Shown: positions 46,429 through 57,843 of the stretch, piece by piece
Layout of the letters: each line of letters begins with the position of its first letter
How positions within the stretch are numbered: position 1 is the stretch's first letter
Assembly: GCA_958298945.1 (NCBI GenBank)
Contig: OY282605.1
Location: 116,990,267 to 117,054,266, forward strand
DNA: 64,000 bases
From: Atherix ibis
Taxonomy: Eukaryota; Arthropoda; Insecta; Diptera; Athericidae
Direction of reading: 5' to 3'
Program-made: the position numbers and the translations under genes
The notes under the pieces: generated by a model
Seen by the model: the letters and a program-made list of their open reading frames with translations, nothing else
The model's database searches: none
What the model was told of the DNA's origin: nothing

Positions 46429-48102
46429 TCTTGCACGAACAATATTTTACTAACATCTAAATATCACTGCACTGCACTGCACTTTACAAAATTTCATCTG
46501 TTCGATTTTGACAGTTCGACATCAGGTTGACTGTTGTTTATTTATGACTGTTGTTTATCTATGATGTTGAATATTCTTTTCTTTTTAATCAACCTCATTC
46601 GTTAATTATAATTTATATAATTTAATAAAAATTAAAATAATTTTAAAACTTTATTATTAATTATTCATATGATTCTAATAATTTGCTATTCCACTGCCAA
46701 TGCTTTTCCAAATATTTAAGTTTTTGCACTTGCATAGATAATTTTCAAAAGATTTAGATGAAAGAAGAACTGGATAAGCGTCTACAAAAAAATTCTGTCC
46801 AAATTTTGTTGGCAATACATTCGTAGAACGCACACACATTTAATACGACAAAAACGGCGTAAATCTTGGGGAGCAATTTAAAAGTTCAGTATGCGATTGA
46901 AGCGGTTCGTTTAAAACCACTTTTCATATGTGATGTCATTTATGCGTAAAGAAGTAGATTTTTTAATATTGCGGGTCTTGTTGTTTGATGGAATTAGTTA
47001 TGTAAATATGCAATAAAACACAGTATTCTATTTTAAAATATTATTTATTTTTTTATTTCACTATATATTTTTTTCTAAAACATAATTATAAAGTGGGGAA
47101 GAGTATATAAAAATATAAATTGCAAGTTATTTAATTATATCAAAACAATTATGTGCACAAATTTAAATCAATTTCAAAAATGTAAAATTAATTAAATCAG
47201 AGAATATGATATTATGTTTATGTTGAAATAAAACCACACCGCAACTTAGTAAATATAAATTTTAATGTTAAACAAGCATAAGTAGATACAAAAACCTTAA
47301 TTATAATATAAATGTGTGTTTGTGAATGGAAATGTTAATTTAAATAGGCATTGTGCATTTAAATTAAATTAAAAAGAAAGCACTAATTACATAGAATATT
47401 ACATCAACTTCTTAATAATATAGAAGTTAAGTTGTATACAAAATTAAAACAAATGCTTTAAAATAAAAATAGAAAATGAAAAATTTAATGTACTTAAATA
47501 ATTAATTTAAAAAATGAAAACAATATTATTTATTAAATGCATTAGCAAATTGTCTAATAGAGCAAGCAAAAGCATAAATGCAAAAAATTTATTTAAATAA
47601 TAAGCCGAAATTTTAACGCAATCAAAGCAGCAATGGAAAACAGACTGAAAAGTTTTAGCATTTTGGTGGGCTGAATTTAAAATAAATTACTGCGTTTATA
47701 TGAATAAAATAATTTCTCAGTTGCAAGCACATTTGTATTCCGTATATACGCAAGGGATAAGAAAATGAATCGGTAACAATAAGAAATAAGATGTATGAGC
47801 ACTCATACAATATTTAAAGAAGTAATTAGGTTTGCATTTAGAAGAAAAAATTAAAGTGAGATGGGATGAAAATATATATAATATGAATGCAATATAGTCG
47901 GGAGAAGCAACCGCAGAATATTACTAATAAGAAAAGAAGATCAGAAAATTAAACATGAATATTTTACGTGTGTTTAAATAAAACTAATCTATTATAGAAA
48001 CTATGATCAGAAGGTTTGTCGACACATGAACATGAAATATAGTACCACTGGATGCGTAAGTAGTGTTGAATTATCGAATTAATTAAATTATTAAAATGGC
48101 CA

Positions 48103-50198
48103 CTATTGATAAAATGCCATTTTATTCTCGAATAAGGAAGCTTCTATAAATTGATCCCTAACTTTGATAGCGATTTTATTGTAAGTTAGTTTATTTAAAA
48201 TCGAACTATCCTGACCACATTCCGTCACCTGCTGTCGGATTTGTTTTTCAGCACTTCGGCAAATTTTCACAACACTTGTAGAAGAGTACTTTAAGAAGCC
48301 TACACGTAAGGACTTGATGTGAATTCCTCTTCTTTGTACCCAAAAGCAGAAAAGAACATCTTTGTACCCAAAATCAGAATAGTTTCTACTATTTAATATA
48401 TCGAAAATGTCATTTAAATTTCTAATAAAATTAGTAGTACCCTCACTGCCTTTGAATTCGTCCAATTGAAGTTCTTCCCTACAAAAATCAATAGCATATG
48501 CCACCGATTTACTAAGGATTTGTGTGGCTAGGCGTACTTTCATTTTCTGCCTGCCGAAATATGTATGGGCTTTCCTGATTTTGTTACCTAAATGCAAACC
48601 CTCTAAGTGCTGCAATTTTTGAAAGGCTACCAAATATTTCCAGTGAATAATGGTATTATCTGCATCCATAATTGGAGAGTTTTCCGCGAAGGAATTGCGA
48701 ACTAATTTAATCATATGGCATGCATCCGGAAATTTTCCAATTTTTGTTTTTCTGCTATCCATTGTAAAAGTAAAATTGTCAGGTCGCCAGTCTAACTCAC
48801 ATCCAAGTAGCTTCGACATTGTGACATTCGTAGCAGCTCCATCAAAAGTTAATCCGAGCAGCTCTGCGCCTGTGTCGAGCAAATTTTCAATGCAGTGCTG
48901 TACCAAATTAACTTTCTGATAAGCATTAATGGAAGCTATAGGGAAATAACCGACTGGTAGCTTCCAATTTTTATTTACGCAAACAAGCATAAATACTAAA
49001 ATTTGTGTAGCCTTAATATTGGATACGGATCCATATCCAAAATCGACGTACCCGTACGAATTGGATCCATCCCATTTTCAAATTAAGGGTACGAATTGGG
49101 AGAATAAAAATTCAAATTAAGGGCAAAAACTTTAAGTTCCGGAGGAAAAGACTTCAGGTACGCCGCCCCTTCCAAATTTCGTTTGCTCAAAAACCCAACT
49201 CAACCTGCAACTGTTTCAGAAATAGATTCAGCATGACCAGCAGAAATGTTGAATTTCTTCTGGTCAACCAGCTTTTCGCTAAATCGCCTTTTTATAAATT
49301 TCTTAAGCGCGGTGATCTTCATGGTTTTCTTTTTTGAATGAACCCCTGCTATTTTAAGTTTTTCGGCAATGTTTTGCCGAGTATCTGAAGAAGAATCCAT
49401 TACATATTTTAAAGAAGTATAATTTTACACATGCAAATTGAAAAGAAATTTAATGAATCAATAGAAAACAATGCTTTCAATGTGCATAGGAGAAAATATT
49501 ATAATACATGTATACAAGTACTTACTTTCTTTGTTGACGAGTCCTCGCTGCTATTAGGGACCTAGAAAAAAATGATTTCAATGTGTTATAATTTTGCAAT
49601 TATTAATTGTGTAGTATTAAAACTTACCGTGTGGCTATTCCATATACCGAATACGGAAGGAATAGCATTTCTTTGCAATCTGTTCCTGCTCGCTCCTACT
49701 TTTATGTCTGCTCTATTAAAGTGGAGCGAGCACACAACGTCCCGATTCTTGGGCATACCAGATGCTGCTGCCACAATCCACTTTTCCCTCATCCATTTAT
49801 TTTGTGGAAACCTGTAAAGTTAACATATAAATATACGATCGTTACATTTATTTTTTCTATTAAGAATTAACATAAATTTAAGTATTTTTCGCACTGTTAA
49901 AAAAATTAGTTCCCTTAAATTTTCTTACACACACTTTACATGCATCGGCACTGAACTATTTTCTTGTAAACATTGAATTGTCAACATCGGATTTGTTTAC
50001 ATTTATTTAATGCCGAACTTTTCAATTTTTGACCACTTTTTGTACAAAATAAATCATTAAAAGCCAATTGAACACATTATATACTAAATTTCTATTAATT
50101 TCTCTAGTAAAAAAGAACATGTCAACTTACCGAAAGAAAGAAATTCCCGGCGTCTTCATTTCTTCGGCTGAGCAACAATTCTTCATAAAACACCTCAT
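48103..50198 (-). pseudogene. P/THAP9-like transposase, deleted and interrupted
   Basis: THAP exon 1 is 50131-50198 (MRCFMKNCCSAEEM) and exon 2 is 49628-49811 (REKWIVAAASGMPKNRDVV, CSLHF), followed by a short exon near 49525-49560 and an open piece at 49200-49400. Downstream, a FPPELKVFALNLNFYSPNSY block matches the P-transposase region before the catalytic domain. About 100-150 residues are then missing before an open 295-residue part (48103-48990) with LLGLTFDGAATNVTMSKLLG and FPDACHMIKLVRNSF, the RNase H-like core. The deletion and stops make it inactive. Confidence 0.85.
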
Positions 50199-50659
50199 TT
50201 TCTGAAATAAAAACTTTGTATTAAGTTTTATCAAAAATATAACTATTTATAAAAATACTTACTTTTCCGTAAATACTTGCAATTATTTGAAGAAAAAAAC
50301 TTTCCGATGTGCCAAAATAAAACTTCACAAATGACAACAATAGCTCTTAAGTTTCCACTTTCATAGAGAATTAAAGTTTTAAAACTCTCCGAAAGTCTAC
50401 AAAATTAAGGCACTTTATTATTGATTCATATTTACGGAATAAATAATAAACCTAAAATAGAATTCCATTTCGTATCAAAAGATTGTACAAAAAATTAAAA
50501 TTGCCTATCGTTGTATTTAAATTGTATTTTTGTTTCCAATAAGTGAATTAAAATGAATATAAATTATTCTTTTGCAATTCAATAAATTTCTACTACGACA
50601 ACTAGATGGCAGTGGGTGTCATGTCTACATAAAAAAATTTTGACAACAATATCTCTTTG

Positions 50660-50800
50660 TAATAATTTGGACACAAAAATGTGTATACATATACGGTAGG
50701 GGCCTTTCCAGGTATTCCTTAATCTAAGTATTCGTAATTTGGACACAAAAATGTGTATACATATACGGTTGGTGCCTATCCAGGTATTCTTTAATCTAAG
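50660..50800. repeat. Tandem duplication of the P-like 5' terminus
   Basis: AATTTGGACACAAAAATGTG, TATACATATACGG and CCAGGTATTC-TTAATCTAAG occur twice in a row, about 72 bases apart. Confidence 0.85.
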
Positions 50801-50889
50801 GTGATTCCCAAATACGTTGCACATACAACAATACCAATTATGGTAGGAACACAAATGCCTACTTACACGTAAATGAAAACTGCATTCTG

Positions 50890-51180
50890 GCGGAGTATCA
50901 AAAATTCAAACTCTTCACAGTCTTATGAGAATAAACAGAACTTCGACTGTTTTGTCAGAACAAGTTGAGTTTACACGGAACGATTATGGGTAAGAACGGA
51001 ATTCCGACTAAAACGAGAAACTGCATCCAATCGAATCTGTCAAGATTTTAAAACCTTCACAATCTTATAGGAATACACAGAACTGCGACTGTTTTATCGC
51101 CGAATTATATTTTATTTTTATTTTGCTAATGTAGTCCAAGTATTTCCATACATTTCAGTGTTTTTTTTTATGTGGGGGAA
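50890..51180 (+). repeat. Dispersed repeat, copy 2
   Basis: CACAATCTTATAGGAATACA and a CATACATTTCAGTG block match 41300-41545 (inverted) and 58650-58970. No coding capacity was recognised. Confidence 0.5.
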
Positions 51181-52410
51181 TTGTTGTTTGGCAGTTTAAA
51201 TTAAAATAGAAATAAGTTAAGTGAATATATTATTTTTAGTTTTATTATAGATAATAAACGTTTATTGCACTTGTATTCAATTGGTTGATTTGAGGGAAAT
51301 TGGTCAATTTTCTACAGTATTTATAGTTCAGTTTTCAGTTTCAATCGGAATTATTTTCACATATTATAAAATAAATAGTTTGTATATAAATAGTTTGAGG
51401 TGTTTTAATCCTTATCGTAAAATAGATATCTATAATAGGTTTGCTTACACGTTTGTCGATGTTTTCATTAATTTACTTGAAGGACTGTAACGATATTAAG
51501 GGACACTAAATATTGCCTTTACTCATTTGGACACTGCAGTTTGGTTGTTGTTTTTCTTTAATTAACACTAGATTTACCAGACCAGTCAAAATGACTGGTC
51601 TTGCAGGTTCAATTTAAAATTCCTACTACATGTATTATAACATTTTCTTTCTGTAATGATATCATGACTTTTGTAGCTATAACGGAAGAATTAGTTTTTT
51701 GAACTTTATATTATTTTATATATATTCGTAACAAATATATTTTTTGTTATTGACACTTATACCAGTACCAGTTATTTTAACTGGTACAAGTTTCTATGTG
51801 ATAAAATGACATTGGGGCAGCTAGAACAATGTATACGATTGCCTTCCAGTTCTGAAGACGAAGGTGAAAATAAAATAGAAAATCAGCAAACTGAAATTGC
51901 ATCAGACGGAACTATTTGGAAAAAAATTGAAGAAGGGGTGTTGCTGGAAGATCACCAGTTCAGAGTATTTTCAAGGATGAGTACGGGCCTACAGCATACG
52001 TAAAAAGAAATATTATGAAGGGGGAACAAAGTAGCGCATTTTTATTACTAATTGACCATTACATCTTAGAACATATAAGAACTTGTACAAATTTAGAAGC
52101 CTCTCGAGTTTTGGGGAGAAAATGGACACTTACGCAAGCAAAATTGAAGGCGTTTATTGCAATATTGTATGCACGTGGGGCGTGCGAAGGAAAAAATTTG
52201 AAACTTGAATACTTGAGGAATAAGAAGTGGGGACCAACATTTTTTTCTTCAACTATGAGTAGGTTTCACTCGTTTCGACAAAAAAAATGAGAGAAGTCAA
52301 CATTTGCAAAGGGACAAATTCGCTTTAGTTTCAACAGTTTGGGATAAATTTATTGAAAATAGCCTAAATTGCTTCAAACCAGGAGCTTATATTACGGAAC
52401 TTATTTTTAC

Positions 52411-52576
52411 ATCATACAACATGCAGCGCCATTTATTGAAAATTTACAGCATTAAAAAGATACATTCATCCTCTTTCAAAAGCACCTAAATTCATGTAAA
52501 TCGGATGACAGATGTGAAAGTTACAGCCATTTCAATAAAAGAAAAAGTGTGCTAATGGCGCTGCATGTTGTATGAT
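52411..52576. mobile_element. 166-bp MITE inside piggyBac
   Basis: 23-bp perfect inverted repeats begin ATCATACAACATGCAGCGCC and end in its complement (52411-52433 and 52554-52576). The insert interrupts the piggyBac frame between AYITE and YMPNKAQKF. No coding capacity. The target duplication is unclear. Confidence 0.85.
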
Positions 52577-53185
52577 TTAAATATAAAGTTCGGTATATTT
52601 TTGGGATACACAGTGTATGCCAAACAAAGCTCAGAAATTTGGCATAAAATTTTGGCTGGCCTCTGATGTTAAAACCAAATATGTGGTAAGTGGTTTTCCT
52701 TATTTAGGAAAAGATGAGGCTCGAGATTCATCAATCCCACTAAGTGAATTTGTTGTAATGAAACTTGTAGAACCATATACTATGAAAGGTAGGACCATAG
52801 CAATGGACAATTTCTTTACTAGTATTCCTCTGGCGTTAAAATTACTGTCTAAAAAAAACTTCTTTAGTTGGAACAATACGTGCAAACAAGAGGGAACTCA
52901 CGAAAAATTGCAAACAGAAAAAAGATGGCATGGCTCGTTTCTCAACGTTGCTGTACGAATCAAATATATGTACACTTACAGTTTACAAGAGTAAACCAAA
53001 TAAGAAAGTACTTCTACTAAGTACAAAACACAAGCACGTAAAAATAGATAATACTAATAAGAGACTACCCGAAACTGTGTCCTTTTATAACAACACTAAA
53101 TTTTGAGTCGATATCACTGATCAAATGGTACGAAATTATAGTTCAAGTCAAGTTCCAGAAGGTGGCCGCTTCAAGTTTTTTTTCT

Positions 53186-53250
53186 CAATATCTTGGATTT
53201 AGCTGGGATAAATTCCCGGATAATTTATCCCAGCTAAATCCAAGATATTG
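53186..53250. repeat. Perfect 29-bp hairpin in the piggyBac ORF
   Basis: Arms 53186-53214 and 53222-53250 (CAATATCTTGGATTTAGCTG...) are exact complements with a 7-base CCCGGAT spacer. It overlaps the codons for the ILDLAG region of the transposase, so it is an inverted duplication arisen inside the gene. Confidence 0.9.
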
Positions 53251-53662
53251 AAAAAAAATATCTTGGACTGCAAGGGAAAAACCACAAGAAATTAATATAC
53301 CAAGTTCAAGTGGCACCCTTCCTGTACGTAAATGGTGTCAAATAGGATATTGTAATAATAATAAGACCATAAATATTTGCAATATATGCAAAAAAAATTT
53401 ATGCGGAAAGTCTACACAGAGAAAAATCTACGTGTGCAAAAATTGTGAGTGATGTACAAGAAACGACTAAAAGTTTGATTAATTGATAATGTCAATAAAT
53501 TTATGTATTACAATGAATATTATTAAACTTATTTTGTTATTTTTTTAAAGTAAATAAAGACTGGAAACCTCACTAAGAACTTTTCTTAAAGACCAGTCAT
53601 TTTGATTGGTTTTGGTAGAAATATGTATATTTATTATAAATAGCTGGTAAATCTAGTGTTAA

Positions 53663-54747
53663 TACAAACCATAATTCAAGAAAAATACCACAAATTTGGC
53701 AAATTTTTATTTAAGAAAATAAATATATTTTAATATTTGTTTACAATTTATATCCTTTAATAAAATTAACAATTAAACATAAAACAATTTGAGAAGCAAA
53801 AATTTCATTTTATCGAAAGTAATACGCATTTATAACCTTCTTGGAACATTGAATGTGTGAAGGGATAGATAAAAAATAATGTTTGCAATTAGCAAAGAAT
53901 AATATTTTACGAAGAAAAGAACCTTACAACTATAGTAAGTAATACTATTTCTTATTACTTACTATTTCTATCAGTACTATTGACAGAATTAAAGTGAATA
54001 AATTAGAATATTTTTATTTATGACACATAAAATACAGTTTTGGTATTTTTTAAACATTTTTTGAAGTAATTGTGATCAAAATTTATAACTGTTAAAAAAG
54101 ATACTAAAATAAATAATATAATATTTTGTAAATAATTCGCTTATACTCGTACATATAATAGAGACTGAACTTACAGTTGCATCTTCATCAGCACTATAGG
54201 TAGAAATATTCTAAGAAAATTATTGCTAAAATAAATTATTTTCCAAACAGTCTATTTATACATTACTGAACTATCAGGATAAAGTTTTCTATTACGAGTA
54301 CTAAATATGAAAAATTAAATATTCTCGTTTATGGTACAAAATCTTTCTAATATGGTCTTTAAGACAGCATGAAAATAATTTTTATTTGACTTTTCATACA
54401 TAACAGCAAAGTCGTTAATAAATAATTTTCATCGCTACCTTTATATTCTGAAGGGAACTTCCATCCGTTTTGGATAAAAAATTTATTATAATCTTTGTTT
54501 TAAATAAAGCCAAAAAAATCAGAAATAGCTTACATCACAAGAATATTCGAATTGGCACGAACCAAAACCAAATATTTTCCGTACAACGACAGTGAAATAC
54601 ATTAAAAAGATTACTTATGTAGGCGTTTGTAGTTTTTTTTTCTTTTGTTGGAAATTTACTTTCATGATATTTACTATCAAATGGTTTTTTTACGAAACAT
54701 TGTTGAAGAAAGGCCAAATAAATACTCAAAGAAGGAAAAGTAGCCAA
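53663..54747. other. No gene seen
   Basis: AT-rich. The frame at 54592-54888 crosses into the next element and has no motif. Confidence 0.45.
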
Positions 54748-55012
54748 TACGAGGTCTGTTCAAAATGTATCGCGAATTTTGAAGTTCCGCGGGTTACGTA
54801 TATTCGATTTTCGATCTTTTTTGTGGCGTTATGTTGGTACTCATGTCTCTTACTTATGCCCACAAGTTCGGCTATTTTGAATGTTTAGTTAATTTTTGAC
54901 AGCTGCTTTGCTTGCACGAGTTTTGGCTCGTCTTAGATTTTTGCCCATTTTCGACCAAAAACAGCATCTCATTAACATTGCTAAAGAGCTGTTGGAATCT
55001 GTCCAACGTTTT
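54748..55012 (+). mobile_element. 'TACGAGGTCTGTTC' element, left-end fragment
   Basis: Starts TACGAGGTCTGTTCAAAATG and runs parallel to the left ends at 56169 and 62057 (CGCGGGTTACGTATATTCGA, GACAGCTGCTTTGCTTGCAC). The match stops at about 55012. Apparent frames here are non-coding element ends. Confidence 0.75.
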
Positions 55013-55109
55013 TTTTCCAACGAATTTGTTTTATTTCTAAATATTTATATGATCCTCTCCAAAGTAGTTTCCTTGGACAAATATACTCGGTGGAGACGTA
55101 GCAGTCCTG

Positions 55110-56060
55110 AAAGGCGGCAAATATACATCGGTTTTTGTAGCAGTCCTGGAAGGCGGCTTCAACTGGAATTGCATTCAGCTCCTCTTTTAAATGTTATCGA
55201 AATTACTTATATATCCTTTCAAGAGTTTTTAATCTTGGGGAGCAAAAAAAAAGTCACACGGACTCAGATCAGACAATTTGAGGAACTTGTCAAAAGCTTC
55301 TTTATAAAAATTTTGGTGACAGTTTTTGCTGGTGGTACAAATTTTTTGTAAACGATTCCTCTACTATTAAAAAAATCAATCAATTTATGTTTTTATTTTT
55401 CCATTCGATTTTTCTACACATAAATCCGATTCTTTCCTTTCTCATGACTAAATCTTGATGGTACATTTTAGTTAAATTTAACTCACTATTCGTCGGCTCC
55501 AATGTACATCGATGGGCTGCCCTCACGTTGATCCACATTTTCATCAGTTTTCGATGTTAGAATCCTCCCTGAACGAGATCCGTCTTTCACTACTTTCAGT
55601 CCTCAATAACCAAAAAATTATCTGCGTTTGATAAGAAATGTCCTCCATAGGCGTTATTGTAACTTTTCGTAAATTAAACTCGTGAATTCACCAAGCTTTA
55701 CACACAATTTGATGGTGCATTGTGGCTCCAAATTTCGCTGTTCAATATTTCATAACGCACTACATAAATACAAATTAATTTGTCACGCTGCATAGAATCG
55801 CGTATTTACCGGACGATGTTGAAATTTGTACTACACGTCTAGTTTTCGATTTTAAAATCCTCCCTGAACGACGTCCGTCTTTCACTACTTTTCAGACCTC
55901 AATAATATTCTATATCACCAAAAAATTTTATGCGTTTGACAAGGAATGTCCTTCATAGGCGTTATTGTAACTTTTCGTAAATCAAACTCGTGAATTCATC
56001 AAGCTTAACACACAATTTGATGGCGCATTTTGGCTACATATTTCGATGTTCAATTTTTCA
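55110..56060 (-). pseudogene. Decayed mariner-like transposase with tandem-duplicated N-terminus
   Basis: Read on the minus strand, short pieces resembling an IEQR..IKFCVKLG start and the GSRSGRILTSKTDENVDQRE segment are typical of a mariner-like transposase. The block 55560-55755 recurs at 55858-56060 (about 300 bases apart) with drift. A C-terminal-like piece (LPKIKNS, KRAECNS) lies at 55130-55260. Many stops. Confidence 0.55.
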
Positions 56061-56562
56061 TAGACATACACGTCTACTAGGTACGAACGTACAAGCTATG
56101 TGGAGAAGCAGTGTTACCAGATTGCTCTCACTGATGTAAGTCTCATTACTTTTCGGTCACACCTGGTATACGAGGTCGTATCGCGAATTTTGAATTTCCG
56201 CGGGTTACGTATATTCGATTTTCGATTTTTTGTGGCGTTAAGTTGGTACTCATGTCTCTCACTTATGCCGACAACTTCAGACATTTTGAATGTTCAGTTA
56301 ATTTTTGACAGCTGCTTTGCTTGCACGTGTTTTGGCTTGTCTTCGACTTTTGCCCATTTTCGACCAAAAACAGCATCTCATTAATATTTCTAAGGAGCTG
56401 TTGGACTCTGTCCGCGACGGCCCAAATTTGCTCCAGAGGGTCATAACTGGTCACGAATCATGGGTTTATAGTTTTGACGTGGAAACCAAAGCTCAATCAT
56501 CCCATTGGAAGCTGCCACACGAGCCGAGACCGAAAAAAGCGCGCCAAGTTCGGTTGAATGTA

Positions 56563-57843
56563 ACAGGTTGGCTGAAAAGTTGAGAACCATGACATCTAGA
56601 TGGCGCCTCTTGCAAAAATCTACTTAATTATCACAAAGCCCCATGCTTCAAATAATTCTTGTCAAAATTTGACAGCAATCGGTCGATTGGTTCGTGAGAT
56701 ATAGCATTTTGAGTGGAGCAACTTTTGTTATTGAAAAAAAAATGGATAAAGACGAATTTTGTGTATAGATAAAGCATTGCTTTTTGATGAAAAAAAATAC
56801 AGAGGAAACCAAAGCATGGTTTGACAAACGTTACCTGGACTCTGCTCCAGCTATTTCAACTGTGAAATATTGGTTTCGTCAATTTCGAACTGGTCGTACG
56901 AGCACAGTTGATGCAGAACGCAGTGGACGCCCAAAAGAGGTGGTGACGGCAGAAAACATCACAAAAATCCACAAAATAATTTTAAATGACCGTAAAGTGA
57001 AGTTGAGCGAGATAGCTGAGACTCTGAAGATATCGAAAGAGCGTGTTGGACATATCGTGCATGAATATTTGGGCATGCGAAAGCTGTGTGCAATGTGGGT
57101 GCCGCGTGAGCTCACTGTGGACCAAAAACAACAACGTGTTGATGATTCTGAGCAGTGTTTGGAGCTGTTCAAGCGCAATAAACCCGAATTTTTGCGTCGA
57201 TATGTGACAATGGATGAAACATGGCTCCGTCACCACACTCCAGAGTCCAATCGGCAGTCGGCAGAGTGGAGAGCGAGCGACGAACCGAATCCAAAGCGTG
57301 GAAAGACGCAACAGTCGGCTGGCAAGGTGATGGCGTCTGTATTTTGGGATGCGCATGGTATAATATTCATTGACTATCTCCAGAAGGGACAGACGATGAA
57401 CAGCGACTATTATATAGCGTTATTGGATCGTTTGAAGAAATAAATCGCTAAGAAACGGCCTCATTTGAAGAAGAAAAAAGTGTTGTTTCACCAAGACAAT
57501 GCACCGTGTCACAAGTCGATGAAAACGATGGTCAAACTCAATGAATTGGGCTACAAATTGCTTCCCCATCCACCGTATTCTCCAGATCTGCCCCCAGCGA
57601 CTTTTTCCTATTTGCAGACCTCAAGAGAATGCTCGCTGGTAAGAAATTTAAGACCGATTGCCGAAACTGAGGCCTATTTTGAGGCCAAACCGAAAGAGTA
57701 CTATAAAAATGGTATCAAAAAGTTGGAAGATCGCTATAATCGCTGTATCGCCCTCGAAGGCAACTATGTTGAATAATAAAAATGAATTTTGCAAAAAAAA
57801 ATATTTCTACTGTGTTTCGTTCTAAACTTTTCAGCCGAACTGT
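56563..57843 (+). mobile_element. Mariner nested in the preceding element
   Basis: TA at 56561-56562 and 57844-57845; inverted ends ACAGGTTGGCTGAAAAGTT and AACTTTTCAGCCGAACTGT. At 1281 bp it is the standard mariner size. The uninterrupted host sequence (GAATGTGAAGGTTTTGC) is seen at about 62310 in the sister copy. Confidence 0.92.
56784..57776 (+). pseudogene. Mariner transposase with one nonsense codon and a frameshift
   Basis: Almost complete: HTH (STVKYWFRQFRTGRTS), MWVPREL, the first Asp in VTMDETWLRHHTPES, VFWDAHGIIFIDYLQKGQT, then an in-frame TAA at 57441-57443. The sequence continues with FHQDNAPCHKSMK and LPHPPYSPDLPP; a frameshift there destroys the third Asp region, and it ends KDRYNRC-like at RYNRCIALEGNYVE. 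Recently inactivated. Confidence 0.9.

Larger units (their letters stand above)
46753..50800 (-). mobile_element. P-like (THAP) element, copy 3, with transposase
   Basis: 4.05 kb. The 3' end near 46753 (TTTAGATGAAAGAAGAACTG, then GATAAG) and the 5' end near 50800 (rev. CTTAGATTAAAGAATACCTG) match copy 1's inverted repeats. No 8-bp target duplication is visible. It is the only copy here with catalytic transposase sequence. Confidence 0.8.
51806..53452 (+). pseudogene. piggyBac transposase, multiply disrupted
   Basis: Pieces in order: an acidic N-terminus (LGQLEQCIRLPSSSEDEGE), ARGACEGKNLKLEYLRNKKW, WDKFIENSLNCFKPGAYITE, then a 166-bp MITE, then MPNKAQKFGIKFWLASDVKT with a catalytic Asp and IAMDNFFTSIPLALKLL with another. 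The C-terminal Cys-rich zinc finger (CQIGYCNN, CNICKKNLCG, CKNCE) ends at about 53452. Stops at about 52001, 52288 and 52487 and frameshifts inactivate it. Confidence 0.9.
51572..53662 (+). mobile_element. piggyBac-type transposon
   Basis: TTAA sits at both ends (51572-51575 and 53659-53662), next to perfect 15-bp inverted repeats CACTAGATTTACCAG / CTGGTAAATCTAGTG. Subterminal palindromic ACCAGTCA..TGACTGGT-like motifs lie inside both ends. The 2.1-kb element carries a broken piggyBac transposase and a nested MITE. Confidence 0.93.

Noticed and set aside
54896..55351. 151-residue frame
   Set aside because: It crosses the boundary from a transposon end into inverted transposase remnants; the frame is accidental.
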